From NCBI GenBank assembly GCA_036873755.1, contig JAVTVY010020426.1, forward strand, positions 1 to 64,000: a stretch of 64,000 bases of DNA, written 5' to 3'. The DNA is from Hanleya hanleyi. Taxonomy: Eukaryota > Mollusca > Polyplacophora > Lepidopleurida > Hanleyidae. How positions within the stretch are numbered: the stretch's first letter is position 1; every line of letters begins with the position of its first letter. The position numbers and the translations under genes are program-made. Below are positions 24,213-35,121 of this stretch, one piece after another. A model generated the notes under the pieces. The model was not told the origin of the DNA. It saw only the letters and a program-made list of their open reading frames with translations, and made no database searches.

Positions 24213-24934
24213 TAATCCCAGATTTATCCGAGTCAGATATAATTCTGAACAAATATAGATATGATTAAATTAGTGCCAATTAATCATATCATACAGAGCT
24301 TATAACTACCCCCAATGCCAGCTCTGGGCTTATAGAACGATGCCGCACAGGTGTAGTCCTCTCGTAGTGCACTACGGACCTCATGTAGCTCAATCAAAGA
24401 AAGTCTCAGTTTCTAGGTATTATAACAAGAGATGGATCCCATCGTAACTGTCCATTCGTAAAAATCAAGCATACAACACCGTAATGCGCAAACAATGAAA
24501 AGTGATCCATTGTATAGGTATCAGTATTAGCTCCACTTGTACTGTAATACCTCTGCAGCACCACATGTTGAACTACATGTACTATACATGTGCAAACGTA
24601 TAGTTTGATAATTACGGTACACCATACATACAATCCACTGTATATAGTATTAAAGCGAGAGAAACATGAAACATTCTAAATGATATTTTATTTCCATAAC
24701 ATGCTATAAAAAATACCTCGCATCGTTCTACTAAAATAAAGACAACAATGTGCTATTGTTGTGATTATATACACCGTTCTTTGAAACGTAAACCCAAAGT
24801 GCGAATATAATGTACAGAGCCCAGGTATTAGAATAGTGTCTACATGTACATGCATTGTTCTGCCAAGGTATACCCAACTACCTACAGACATGATAGAAAT
24901 ATTCTCACAAAGAATTCACAGTAACAAAGAGGTT
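24213..24934. other. No gene or clear repeat seen
   Basis: AT-rich sequence between the tandem repeats and the GAGGTGTAC element; no exon, promoter or RNA gene recognised. Confidence 0.5.
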
Positions 24935-26839
24935 ACATATGAGGTGTAGTTGAGGAGTAGATGAGGTGTAGTTGAGTATCGAAATATGCAAATTAACACC
25001 TCAGTGAGGTCAGTGAGGTGTACCCCTCAATGAGGTGTACCACTCAGGTGAGGTGTACCCCTCAGGTGAGGTACTAGCTGAGGTGTACTTGAGGTATATC
25101 CAACTTTGAAAAATTTATTCATACCTCCATTGAAAATAGGTACCAGGCATATTTGTATTCCCATTTTTCAGTGAACACCTCTCTGTTGATTGATCCACAT
25201 CCTCCTCCTACAATAAATTTTCTGCAGCACTTTTCGCTACAAAGCCTAAACTAACATATGAGCAGCCAAATTTGAAAGTAGGGAAAGATTACCATGTATG
25301 TCGGAAAATGGTAGCACCACACTTATAAAGGAGCTTTAACATTGGCTCACAAGTACTCATATTGCCACACAGAGGATTCCAATGCAGAAGCATACAAGGG
25401 ATCAATGTATTTGGGAAGTGGCAGTTAACATATCCATTTTGGAAATATATCTGGAAGGTTGACAACATATCCACAGGTGCCTAAGGTTGCATGAGATTAA
25501 CAATAGTTTCTCTGTAAATTATACAACAGTGCCCATTAACTGATTGCTATGATAATTTGAAGTGAAGAATGTTACAGCAGGTTTTAGTTTGATGTATTAG
25601 TGTCCTGGTGTCAAAATAATAATAAAAATTGAGTTTACATAACATTTTTCATGTTGTTTAGAAGTCCAGGAGGTGTACTTGAGGTGTACGTAGGTAATTT
25701 AAAAGTGAGGTACATGTTTTTTTTGACAAAGTCAATGAGGTGTACTTGAGGTGTAGGTAATTTAAAGTAACATTCAGGCCAGAATGATGATCCAGCATAG
25801 ACATGTAGAGAGAAAATTAAATTTAATGCCATGTTCAGCAATATTTCGTCTATTTAGCGAGTATGAATAAAAGATTGTGCTGGCAATTACTTACAATAAA
25901 TGGATGGTATATTATGCTCAATTTCAAGACAAACCTTTCCACCAATTCCACCAGATATCTTAGGTGTAGGTGGATAACTGTATCTTATGTTCATGCCAAG
26001 CTTGTTACGGTGGAGTGTAGGAAATATACTTGAGGTGTAGGTAAATTATGAGGTGTAAGTACTTTTGTACATGCATATTTTAGCAAAGTCCATGAGGTGT
26101 ACTTGAGGTGTAGGTAAATTACAAGTATATTTTGACAAAGTTCATGAAGTATCACTCACTGTTAATTATTAATTTGTTAATTGAACAAGGGCTGTACTTA
26201 TTTCAAACTGTCAGACTGAATTGGTGTTACAATAGAATATTAGACTAAGGCAGGAACATCCAACTGAGACATAGAGTTAGCATGAGGCACCAGCGGTGCT
26301 ACAACTCCTCAGCCCCTTAACAGTCTAGACCAAGATGTTTTTATGGGTGTAGAAATTTGGATAAATAGCAGTGAGTTATGGCATGCGAAAAGCAAACCCA
26401 AGCCACAACTCAGACAGATGAATGGATGGATACACTGACACACGGACGGACAGACAGTCGGAATCCAGTATACCCTTAACTATGTACAGGGGTATAAAAA
26501 GTGACAAGGTATCCACATATCTACAGGGGGAAAAAACATGTACAGTTGTGATCTTATTGCCCTGGCCTGAAACTAAGTGTCGGACGGGTCTTTTGTCCAT
26601 TTGTCCTCTGTTTATCTGTTGCCCCATATCCTGTCAAGCAGTTGATGTTAATGTGAAACAAAGGAACCGCCCCGACCATCCCGACCATGGTCGGGGCAAT
26701 AATTCCAGGACCGCTGAGTACCGTCTACTAGAGTCGGAACTATCTATACCTACAACTTTTCAGAGCAAATTGAACAATAATTCGTACCGTATGTATTGTA
26801 ACTTACATATATTTATTTGGGCCTAACAGCTAGGGCCAT

Positions 26840-26987
26840 CGACTGTACACTTACTAAATGTCCAGATGGCGCTACTGACCTGTAATATTTAACCGTCAGC
26901 ATTATTATTAAAATGTGCAGATGGCGCTGCTGACCTGTAATATTTAGCCGTCAGCAGCGCCATCTGTACATATGAAGTGTACAGTCG
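26840..26987. mobile_element. Small MITE with 13-bp TIR and internal hairpin
   Basis: The ends CGACTGTACACTT and AAGTGTACAGTCG are exact inverted copies. Inside, AGATGGCGCTGCTGAC pairs with GTCAGCAGCGCCATCT, and CTGACCTGTAATATTTA occurs twice. Confidence 0.7.
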
Positions 26988-27018
26988 AATAAATCTATTG
27001 GCCAATAATCATCAATTA

Positions 27019-27421
27019 AGCCCGGCGCACACGAGCGCATGAGATCGCAAGCAACAGGATATTTGAACGAGTGTGACTGAATATCTCGAAAATTGCCCCG
27101 TGTGCGGAAAGTGGAAACAGGAGATTTTGTTGCAAGCAACAGGATCCAAAGTTTCAGCGTGCTTAATATTTCGGCGACAGAATCCCCAGATAAATTTGCG
27201 CCGGCGACAGAAGTTGCTCGTGTGCGGTGAACGTGAAACTTTGTATCTTGTTGTCGCAAACTTCAGCCAATAAAAAGCGAGGTGGATAGCATGTTATGAC
27301 AGCTCATGCAGAGTTGCAACACTGTCGCCTCGTGTGTGGGCAAAGCAGAACAAGGATCCAAAATCGGCGGCGTCCAAATATCTTGTTGCTTGCGATTTCA
27401 TGCGCTCGTGTGCGCCGGGCT
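27019..27421. mobile_element. PIF/Harbinger-like MITE, ~50-bp TIR, TTA duplication
   Basis: The left end AGCCCGGCGCACACGAGCGC and the right end GCGCTCGTGTGCGCCGGGCT are inverted copies. The inverted repeat runs on through GATCGCAAGCAACAGGATAT with a few mismatches. TTA flanks both sides (27016-27018, 27422-27424). A 3-bp TWA duplication is the Harbinger hallmark. No coding capacity. Confidence 0.75.
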
Positions 27422-27744
27422 TTAGTCTTGGAATCTTGTCGATACATTGTGGGCGTTATCTTCTCTCCAGCGTTTACGAGCGCTTTCCCAGACGTGTTTC
27501 GTGGAAAGTTGTATACCTCTGTTCACAGTCTGATCTGTTTCTTCTGTCTTCAGTCTGACAATGTCAATTCTGAAATATTATTCTCGAGAATTTTGTCAAC
27601 CATCTGTCGGCGGTGATGAGGGGAATCTTTTAGTGGAACCTGATTTTCAGTGATAAATAGTCTTTGTAAATGTTTTATTTGAACCCACATTTTCAACATT
27701 TTATCGAGCACTGATATGGTATTTTATGTGCCGGAAATAGCTCA

Positions 27745-27830
27745 GAATGCATCTCCTGCAATCTAGGACCCCGGAGCTTCCGGGGCCTAGGCGGCCCCTG
27801 TAATCTCGCCTAATTGTGCTGTAATCGTTG
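27745..27830 (+). repeat. Dispersed GC-rich repeat (CCGGAGCTTCCGGGGCCTAG family)
   Basis: GAATGCATCTCCTGCAATCT then GACCCCGGAGCTTCCGGGG, CCTAGGCGGCCCCTG. The same block occurs at 61590-61670 and 61925-61995, with a diverged partial copy at 61830. Probably the 3' part of a retroposon, but the full unit is not defined here. Confidence 0.65.
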
Positions 27831-28002
27831 GTCGAGGCAATCTGAAATTGCTTCCGCCGCCTCTGAACAAACAATTATTATTAAAAAATATTCACAATAT
27901 TATTCACAATTCAACCCCTGTTTTATATAATTTTTTTAAATGTTACACATGGCCCATGGGATGAAAGAAATAACTACAACCGGCTAGAGTTACTGAGCTG
28001 TA

Positions 28003-28392
28003 TCACGATGGGATGGGATTTCCGGCTAAATATCGGAGCCAGTTCATCTCAGAGAAGTGAAATTCCCCACAGTAGCTCTATGTAATTTGTGCATTTTTAT
28101 TCTGAAATTCGAAGGAAATCTATTCAGAATCAAAACAAACCTCCAATACCTCACATGTTATTTTCATAGTGCCTAGTCACAATGTTACAACATTGCAAGC
28201 CCAACGTCATTGTGCTTTGAAAAAAACAAAACAAAAAACCCACGTGAGGTATTGGAGATTTTCTTTGATCCTGAACAGATTTCCTTCAAATTTCAAAATA
28301 AAAATGCACAAATTACATATGGATACTGTGGAGAATTTCACTTCTCTAAGAAAAACTGGCTCCGATAGCCGAAAATCACATCCCATCATAAT
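28003..28392. mobile_element. Foldback MITE, ~150-bp arms
   Basis: The left arm (28003-28163: GATGGGATGGGATTTCCGGC ... AATACCTCACATG) is the inverted copy of the right arm (28238-28392: CACGTGAGGTATTGGAG ... CACATCCCATC), with about 75 bp between. Diverged but readable along the whole arm. No gene. Confidence 0.75.
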
Positions 28393-30042
28393 GTGAGATA
28401 GAAACTCCCCTGACGAATCTCCGTTGGTAATGCATTAAGCGTCAGTGCAACAACAACAACGACGACGACGATGATATTTGCGTTGATTTATTGGGTTGGC
28501 CATACCTTTCGCTATCTTCCATGAAGTATATTTTAGAGGACTTGTTATGCGAGACACCGCTTGTACTGGCCGACGACCACAGTTCATTTTACAACTGAAA
28601 ACTCAACTCCATCATCGGATGTGTTGGCAGGAAGCACAAACACATGGGCACTACATGTACTTTCGTTTTTGACTACTTTCGTTTTTGACAGAATCTCACA
28701 GGTTCCTACAATTCTGTTACAAGACAAAGTACAAGTTGCCGTTTTCCGATAAAACAGGCGTTTATTATCGTTCAAATCCATTCTGAGAACTTTTAGACGA
28801 AATAACAAGTCGATTTTCACAGTTTTAAAGTCCAACTATTTTTTTCTCAACAGCGTAGGGATACGACAATTAGTCTGGCAATACCGTACTACTGAATATG
28901 CAGAGGAATATAGACTTCTAGACCAAACCAATGACCAGTCATTCACTACACTGAACCAATGGCTGAAATACAACTTTACTATGGAGCTCTTGATTGGCTA
29001 CAAGCTAGTAAGAGTATGCAAATCAGTATAAAAGTAGGGCTAATGTATGCATACTTGTAGATCCGTTTTTAGGAGACTGGAAAATGGTAGAAAAATCAAA
29101 AAAATCGTAAAAAAATAATTAACGACCGGTTAGACCTGAAAGTCTCAAAGGCACAAGTAAAAAATAAAAGGATCATAACCTGTATTAAAGTTTCATGAAC
29201 TTCCTAGAAATAGTTATCGAGATACGGCTCGGACAGACGGACAGACACATCCCCAGGGCCACAACAATACTCCTGAGCCCGTAGGGCTGAGGAGTAAAAA
29301 GTATTAAGAAAATAATTAAAGAAGAGCTCAAGCTGAGAATGTATATGCAGCTGACACTGAAGTAGATTTTATATATTGTAAACTGGAAAACAAGGTATGA
29401 CCTATAAAGAGTGCATGTTCACATGTGTCACTATGGTTCTTTTATTCATAGAGGGTGTATGAGATTTACAGTTAGCCAACCCATTTATTGATTTATTTTA
29501 AAATATAGCGCTTGTGAAGATCTTAAATGAACCAAGAAATGTACTTTGAAATATAAATAAAACATTGAGTTGATGGACAGTGAAATCTGTATGGGAAGCC
29601 AAGGTATACTTGAGGTGTACGAAAATTACAAGTATATTTTGACAGTCCCAGAGGTGTACTTGAGGTACATGCATATTTTGGCAAAGATCATAAAGGTGTA
29701 CTTGAGGTGTAGTATATAACATATCTATTTTGACAAAGTCCCAGAGGTGTACTTGAGGTGTAGGTAGATTATACATATATTTTGACAAAGTCCCAGAGGT
29801 GTACTTGAGGTACATGCATATTTTGGCAAAGTTCATAAGGTGTACTTGAGGTGTAGTATATAACATATCTTATTTTGACGAAGTCCAAGAGGTGTACTTG
29901 AGGTGTAGGTAAATTACAGAAATATTTTTTCAAAGTCCATGAGGTGTACTTGAGGTGTATACACCTTGAAAAAGAAAATGAGGTGTACACCTCAGGTACA
30001 CCTCGACTACACCTCAACTTGAGGTGTACTGTAAGGAGCTAG

Positions 30043-30262
30043 CACCGGCATAAGCGGTATTAGATACAAATCTAGAGAGCTATGATGAAAGCTCTGACAA
30101 CTCGTATATTGGTAATTGGTGAACTGTTTCGCTGTGACAACTCATACACTTGGGATTGGTGAGCTGTATCGTCATCAGATAAAAATGACGGCATTTAACA
30201 CAAAAGACTAGTCTGTAAGGCCCGATGTCGACCCAGCATCAACTTCCCACAAATGCCAAAAA
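30043..30262 (-). repeat. Inverted partial copy of the ~500-bp DIRS copy 2 repeat
   Basis: GCTAGCACCGGCATAAGCGG ... GACCCAGCATCAACTTCCCA is the reverse complement of the inner ~220 bp of the 22681-24212 units. It starts right after the GAGGTGTAC element and has no gag or RT beside it. Confidence 0.75.
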
Positions 30263-30342
30263 AAGCATAGACCCAATATGCTGTTTACAGAATGGCGAGC
30301 ACCAGACTGAGCGATCCCAATACACTGAGGATTTCTATTGTA

Positions 30343-31640
30343 AGTAATTTATAACAATAAATAAAGTGAAATGCGGTAAGGAATTCGGCATTATCATGAT
30401 TATGAGAAAGTACATAAATTAAAAACTCACGGACCAATACGGGAGGCTTGAGAGCACGAGTAAATCCACTGAATGTATATGAATCTCCTTAGTTTGAGGA
30501 GCACTAAGTCTTCAATTCACGTGTGGGTTTGATCGTGCTAGAAATCAAACTGAGGAATTGAGTTTTTGGCGGGAACTTAAGCGGTCAAGGTCGCCGGAGT
30601 TGATGGAGGCCCTGGAGCGGGGGTGTCCGTTTTTTTCTGGCAATTTAGAATTACCTTAACAGTATTGCATAATATTAATTATTATGCACAAGGTGTCTTG
30701 ATATAAAATGTATGTTTGTTTGCAAATGAAATACGGCAAAATAAGATGTTGAACGAGAAAAATCGGAGCGAAAAATGCAGTTTTTCCCACAATCCTGTGT
30801 GACTGGCGTGTCGGCAGCAAGCCGCAGAAATGAAAAATTTCATCGAAAATCTCATCCTACCTCCTGTATATTTGAAGTTACATAACTGATAAAGCATGGT
30901 GAATATTCCCCAGACGATTAAAATTGCCAACGACGATCGTCACAGTTTATTTTCATATTTTTACAAGCCTTGATCCACAAAATTTGTCAAACAATTTTCC
31001 ATTCTCATCCAAGATGGTTTTCCCTGCCATGCCTGCGTGCCAACGAGTCAATCGGTATGTGTAATGTTGCTCACGTGATCTCTATCGGCCAACGGCTAGG
31101 AGACATGCATAGACAGTGGCTGAAAGAATGGAATTACGTCATTTTAATCCAATCGTATCCGCCGTTTTATTTTTGCCATCCATCCGAGGTCATGTCATAC
31201 ATAGAAAGGGAAAAGGTCACTCTTTCCAACGAGAGGTCAAACATTGAAAATGGCAGAGCAAAACCAGAGATAAACACAGACAAATGCGGTCGAAAAATGA
31301 CGATTTCTACATTGAATTATGAGGTTTTCAAGCCAAGGAAGCAGCGGACATCACATTCTCTTGCAATAAAACCTAAGTTTTTATGCTATTTTATTGATTT
31401 TGCTATAAAACTGGAACAAATAATGCTGAAGTATGCATTGTAGAGATGGGGTTCTTATGTTTTTCTACAAATCTCGTATGCAAACACAATTTCTAGCATC
31501 CCAAAGACAACATGTACAAATTTTAACAGTTCGCAGGGAATTGATCGTCATCAGACCTTTTGCCAGATGGAATAATCGGTGAAGGGTTAAGCCAGGTAAG
31601 TTTTAATTAAATTTCCTGAACATGCTGAAAGAACATTATA
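30343..31640. other. Gene-poor stretch; possible promoter-like segment, unassigned ORF
   Basis: A 157-codon plus-strand open frame (30970-31443) has no recognisable domain. A GC-balanced segment at 31060-31170 has CACGTGATC, GGCCAACGG and ATCCAATCG (CCAAT-like) boxes. Neither is enough to call a gene. SPEF1 3' exons would be expected in this direction but were not seen. Confidence 0.35.
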
Positions 31641-31644
31641 CAGG

Positions 31645-32048
31645 CCCTTGCCCTAAAATATAAACTTTCTCAAACTAACCGTGCATAAAATAACCATCGA
31701 GCATGCCTACATGTAGGAAAACATTCTTTCTAAATTACATACTGTTTTCAACAGTTTCATTAAATTCCATTCTGTCTGCCATACATTGCATAAACATATA
31801 GCAAAACTTACCCTTTATCCACAACAGGACCTCTAGCCATGCTTCGCCCTTGCTGTAAAACAAACTTTCCCAAACTAATCGTGCATAAAATAACCATTGA
31901 GCATGCCTACATGTAGGAAAACATTCTTTCTAAATTACATACTGTTTTCAACAGTTTCATTAAATTCCATTCTGTCTGCCATACATTGCATAAACATATA
32001 GCAAAACTTACCCTTTATCCACAACAGGACCTCTAGCCCTGCCAGGAG
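31645..32048. repeat. ~190-bp tandem duplication including part of SPEF1 exon 4
   Basis: 31664-31838 and 31862-32036 are near-identical (ACTTTCTCAAACTAACCGTG / ACTTTCCCAAACTAATCGTG ... GCAAAACTTACCCTTTATCC, ACAACAGGACCTCTAGCC). The first part of each copy (CTAAAATATAAACTTTCTC ... GTGCATAAAATAA) belongs to the palindromic MITE family at 50674-50840. The duplicated unit therefore carries a MITE half, intron and the 3' half of the candidate exon. Confidence 0.8.
32012..32048 (-). CDS. SPEF1: SPEF1-like gene, candidate exon 4 (37 nt)
   Basis: Minus strand: tattttgacag / CTCCTGGCAGGGCTAGAGGT ... GTGGATAAAGG / gtaagt. Joined to exon 3, which leaves one base (T), it reads SPGRARGPVVDKG with no stop and leaves two bases. 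That suits the variable linker after the CH domain in SPEF1 proteins. The exon is short and linker sequence is poorly conserved, so support is splice sites and phase only. A duplicated copy with its own acceptor (31812-31852) follows downstream. Confidence 0.4.
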
Positions 32049-32400
32049 CTGTCAAAATATTAACACAGTATATATTAACATGATTAATGACAAAGTCATA
32101 CAGATTTAACTAAGATAATGATTGAGAGATTAATAAGGCTGCTCAATCCTACCAAAAGAGAGCAATTTGCACGGGTTGAGGAACATGCTCAACAATATCA
32201 CCTCACATCACTACAGACTACATGATGTCATACTTTCATGTGATATCATCATGAAGTCATACACCTCATATGACGTCACTTTAGTTCTTCTGTATTCAGG
32301 AAGCTATTACTGGCTTCTGGCATGTCAACCATTTCAACACGAACTGCAAAATACACTAAATATGCTCAACAGCTCAATTTTAACGAAAAGAGTAATCTGA

Positions 32401-32460
32401 CAGTATTTCCGTTATTTTGGGATAACACTATCTTAGAATAGCACAAATTCTAGTGCTGAA
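32401..32460 (-). repeat. Fragment of the tRNA-derived SINE family
   Basis: CGTTATTTTGGGATAACACT ... TAGAATAGCACAAATTCTAG, TGCTGAA matches the segment between the two SINE units at 40464-40517. No tRNA-like part is present here. Confidence 0.7.
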
Positions 32461-33940
32461 CAAGAGTTCAATTGAACCCAAAATCCGCTCGTAAAAAAAA
32501 TACAGTCGATAAACAACATTTTTATCTCCTGAATGTTGTTATAGACAAAGGTTAACAATACAAATGAACCTACCTGAACTTTATGTTGTGTGTATTGTTG
32601 CAATAGTCCTAATACTGTACATGTATAAGCCATCATTGTTGTATGAAGTGGTGTAGGCAGGTTTGAAAATCAGGTGGGGGGTACATAAGGGCCTGGAGTG
32701 GTATTTGTAGGAGCAGGTAGAACTCCAGTTACTCTTACTCTGCGGGAGTGCATATTCCCCCACCCCCGGTTATTCGCTTATGTATGTATCAGTTACTTTA
32801 AGACAAAATTTGGGTTAATATAAGCTGCAAAAGTAAGCTCATCGGCCTGATGTCAATGAGGTCGAAATAACAGTAGGTGCCAAATACAAGGATTTCCGAC
32901 TAAAATCAAGGGGAGTAACTGAAGAAAACATCGAATCAGCTCAAAAACAGTTTGTGGACATCTACACATGGTACCGATCATATGTACCAAATTTAAAAAG
33001 AATCCATCGAAGAGTTGCGTTCACGAGGACAGTAGGTGGCAAATAAAAGATTTCAGACCAAAATCAAGGGGAGTAACTCAAGAAACTGTCGAATCAACTC
33101 GAAAAAACTTTGTGCACATGAGCACTTGGCACCAATCATGTGCACCTAATTTCAAAAGAATGCAATGAAACCCCTAGGACATGTAGGACGAGTTTCGTTC
33201 ACGAGGACTGTAGGTGCCAAAGAAAAGGATTCCAGACTAAAATCAAGGGGGAATAACTCAAGAAAACATCAAATTGGTTCAAAAAAGTTCATGCGCATCT
33301 ACACGATACTGATCATGTGTACCAAATTCCAGAAGAATCCACTGAAAACTCTGGGACGAGTTGCATTGACGAAGACAGTAGATGCCAAATACAAGGATTT
33401 CAGACCAATTTTAAGAGGAGTAACTCAAGAAACTGCCGAATCAACTCGAAAAAAGTTTGTGCACTTGGCAATTCCTCCTTCTTGTTTCCTCTGCGATACA
33501 TGGTTAGGATGTATCACAGAGGGGAGGTGGGTGGGCATCACTGGAAGTGAGGTAAGTTTTAGCTTAATAACAGAAAATTTACCTGTGAATTTTTTTTGTT
33601 ATTTGCGCTGAAAACTTACCTCACTTCCACTCTTTGCATAGAATGCCACAGAAAGGATGGCGGGCAAACTGATACAATCCGTGGTAAGTGATAAATGCTG
33701 TGAACAAGATGACTAGTACAGAGTAGAAATCATCGATCTTCTACCTCAAAGAGGATCCATGAGATCATACAACAGCAGTAACCTATATGCCTATGGTACA
33801 CAGGGAACCTCTGTCGCTACTCTGACTTCAAGGTCGAGTCGCATGTACGCCCCCCCCCCCACCTTTTTCTGAAAGGGAATGAGAGGAAAATGCACTCACC
33901 AGCAAGCAAGGTAAAAACTGTACGCCCGGTCTTTATCTTG

Positions 33941-35060
33941 TTATCTTGCTGGCCTCGGTCCCACAGACACCCGCTGTGCAGTCACAAGTGGGCCGATGGA
34001 ATAGAGGTCGTCACATGCTAACGTCATGTCCCGGAGGTAAAAGGAGGCAAATGTCGTGTTTGACCTCCAGTAGCACGCCCTCATAATGTCAGTCACTGAT
34101 CTATTAGTCCATAGAGGCCATGATGCCGCTAGTGCCCTAATCTCGCGACCCGAAACGTTTACAAGTGCGGCTTGTCTATCCGTAGCCGTGGAGTACGCTA
34201 GCCGAATCGTATTTTTGAGCCAACTTGAGATAGTATTTTTGCTTATTTCTTGTTTGGCTTTGGGATCAAAAGGGATAAACAAACGCCTCCTATACCCGCT
34301 CTGATCTCCTCAGTACGATTCAGGTAACACACAAGTGCACGAACCGGACACATCAACATGTCTGATTCAAGACCGGACGAAAGGAAATCAGATAAGGCTG
34401 GAATTGTGAACTCTCAAGATATAGTATCATAGACAGCTTGATTCTTAACCACAAACTCAGGAACTGTTGTGAGAACTACATTACTCCAGTCCCTAGAGTG
34501 TCTGACGTTCCTTCTATCAAGTCCCACTTTGGCAATTTCGGAACAACCGACTGACCAGTTATCTTGTATGACTTGATTAGTGCAGATAAATTTGGATCAG
34601 TCGAGGGATTAATCCCAGTACCCAGAAGAATAGGCTGAGCAATGGCTGCCCTATACCCTTCGACTGTAGCGGGTACCAGGCCCTTATCCCGGAACAGGTG
34701 CAATAAGAACTCTGCTACTTCAGTGATAGTGGCTCTGGATGGATTGATATCCCTCTCTCCACACCAAAGATCGAAGACTGCCCACTTTGATTGGTATACA
34801 GCGGAAGAGGACAGTCGAATTGATTGTGCCATTCGGCGCCCAACTTCCGTTGAAAATCCCGCCTGAGCGAAGTGTCTCTTGAGCACTTGCACACGTGGTA
34901 GTGAAACAGTCCTGGCTGGCTGTGGAATATCGACGTTCCGGGCTGGCGCAGTAGATTGAGCCACACCGGAAGTTGTCTTGGTACATCTACCAGAAGATCC
35001 AGTAAGTCCGGGAACCACGGCCTTGCTGGCCACCACGGAACAATCAGATAAACGACACAA
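33941..35060 (-). pseudogene. DIRS tyrosine recombinase, frameshift, stop and His-box change
   Basis: The N-terminal core-binding part (35060-34476) includes LSSSAVYQSKWAVFDLWCGE and TITEVAEFLLHLFRDKGL. Then comes FVVKNQAVYDTIS, a TGA stop (about 34418), LMCPVRALVCYLNRTEEIRA, a frameshift near 34300, and the C-terminus NTISSWLKNTIRLAYSTA, VSGREIRALAASWPLW and TTFASFYLRDM. The nucleophile tyrosine is present. The usual His of the H-x-x-R box is Arg (GREIRA), a single C-to-T-type change from CAC/CGC; copy 1 keeps His (SHGIRA). The enzyme is inactive in this copy. Confidence 0.75.
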
Positions 35061-35121
35061 GTGTGTTCATGGATCTTCCGGAGTACCTTCGCTAGGATAG
35101 CTGAAGGAGGGAACGCATATG

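Larger units (their letters stand above)
26284..29300 (+). mobile_element. Helentron-like element E (contains three MITEs)
   Basis: The 5' end has the hairpin GGCACCAGCGGTGC followed by ACTCCTCAGCCCC. The 3' end is GGACAGACGGACAGACACAT, the hairpin CTCCTGAGCCCGTAGGGCTG with AGGAG closing the stem, then TAAAAAG. The 3' GGGCTGAGGAGT complements the 5' ACTCCTCAGCCC. At about 26440-26497 there is a further 3'-type end (GGACGGACAGACAG ... AGGGGTATAAAAAG), apparently of another family. MITEs sit at 26840-26987, 27019-27421 and 28003-28392. Confidence 0.5.
24935..30030. mobile_element. GAGGTGTAC-repeat element with inverted ends (contains element E)
   Basis: The left end is GAGGTGTAGTTGAGGAGTAG; the right end, read inward, is CACCTCAAGTTGAGGTGTAG and GAGGTGTACCTGAGG. 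The ends are imperfect inverted copies. Between them are direct ~60-bp units with GAGGTGTACTTGAGGTGTAG, GTAAATTACAAGTATATTTT and GACAAAGTCC at 25670-26150 and 29595-29960. The array is interrupted by element E (26284-29300). No gene is visible. The class is unknown; the ends and the tandem core could make it another Helentron-like family or an independent foldback element. Confidence 0.5.

Noticed and set aside
30970..31443. 157-codon plus-strand open frame near CCAAT-like boxes
   Set aside because: No recognisable domain, no supporting splice partners; mentioned only as a gap note.
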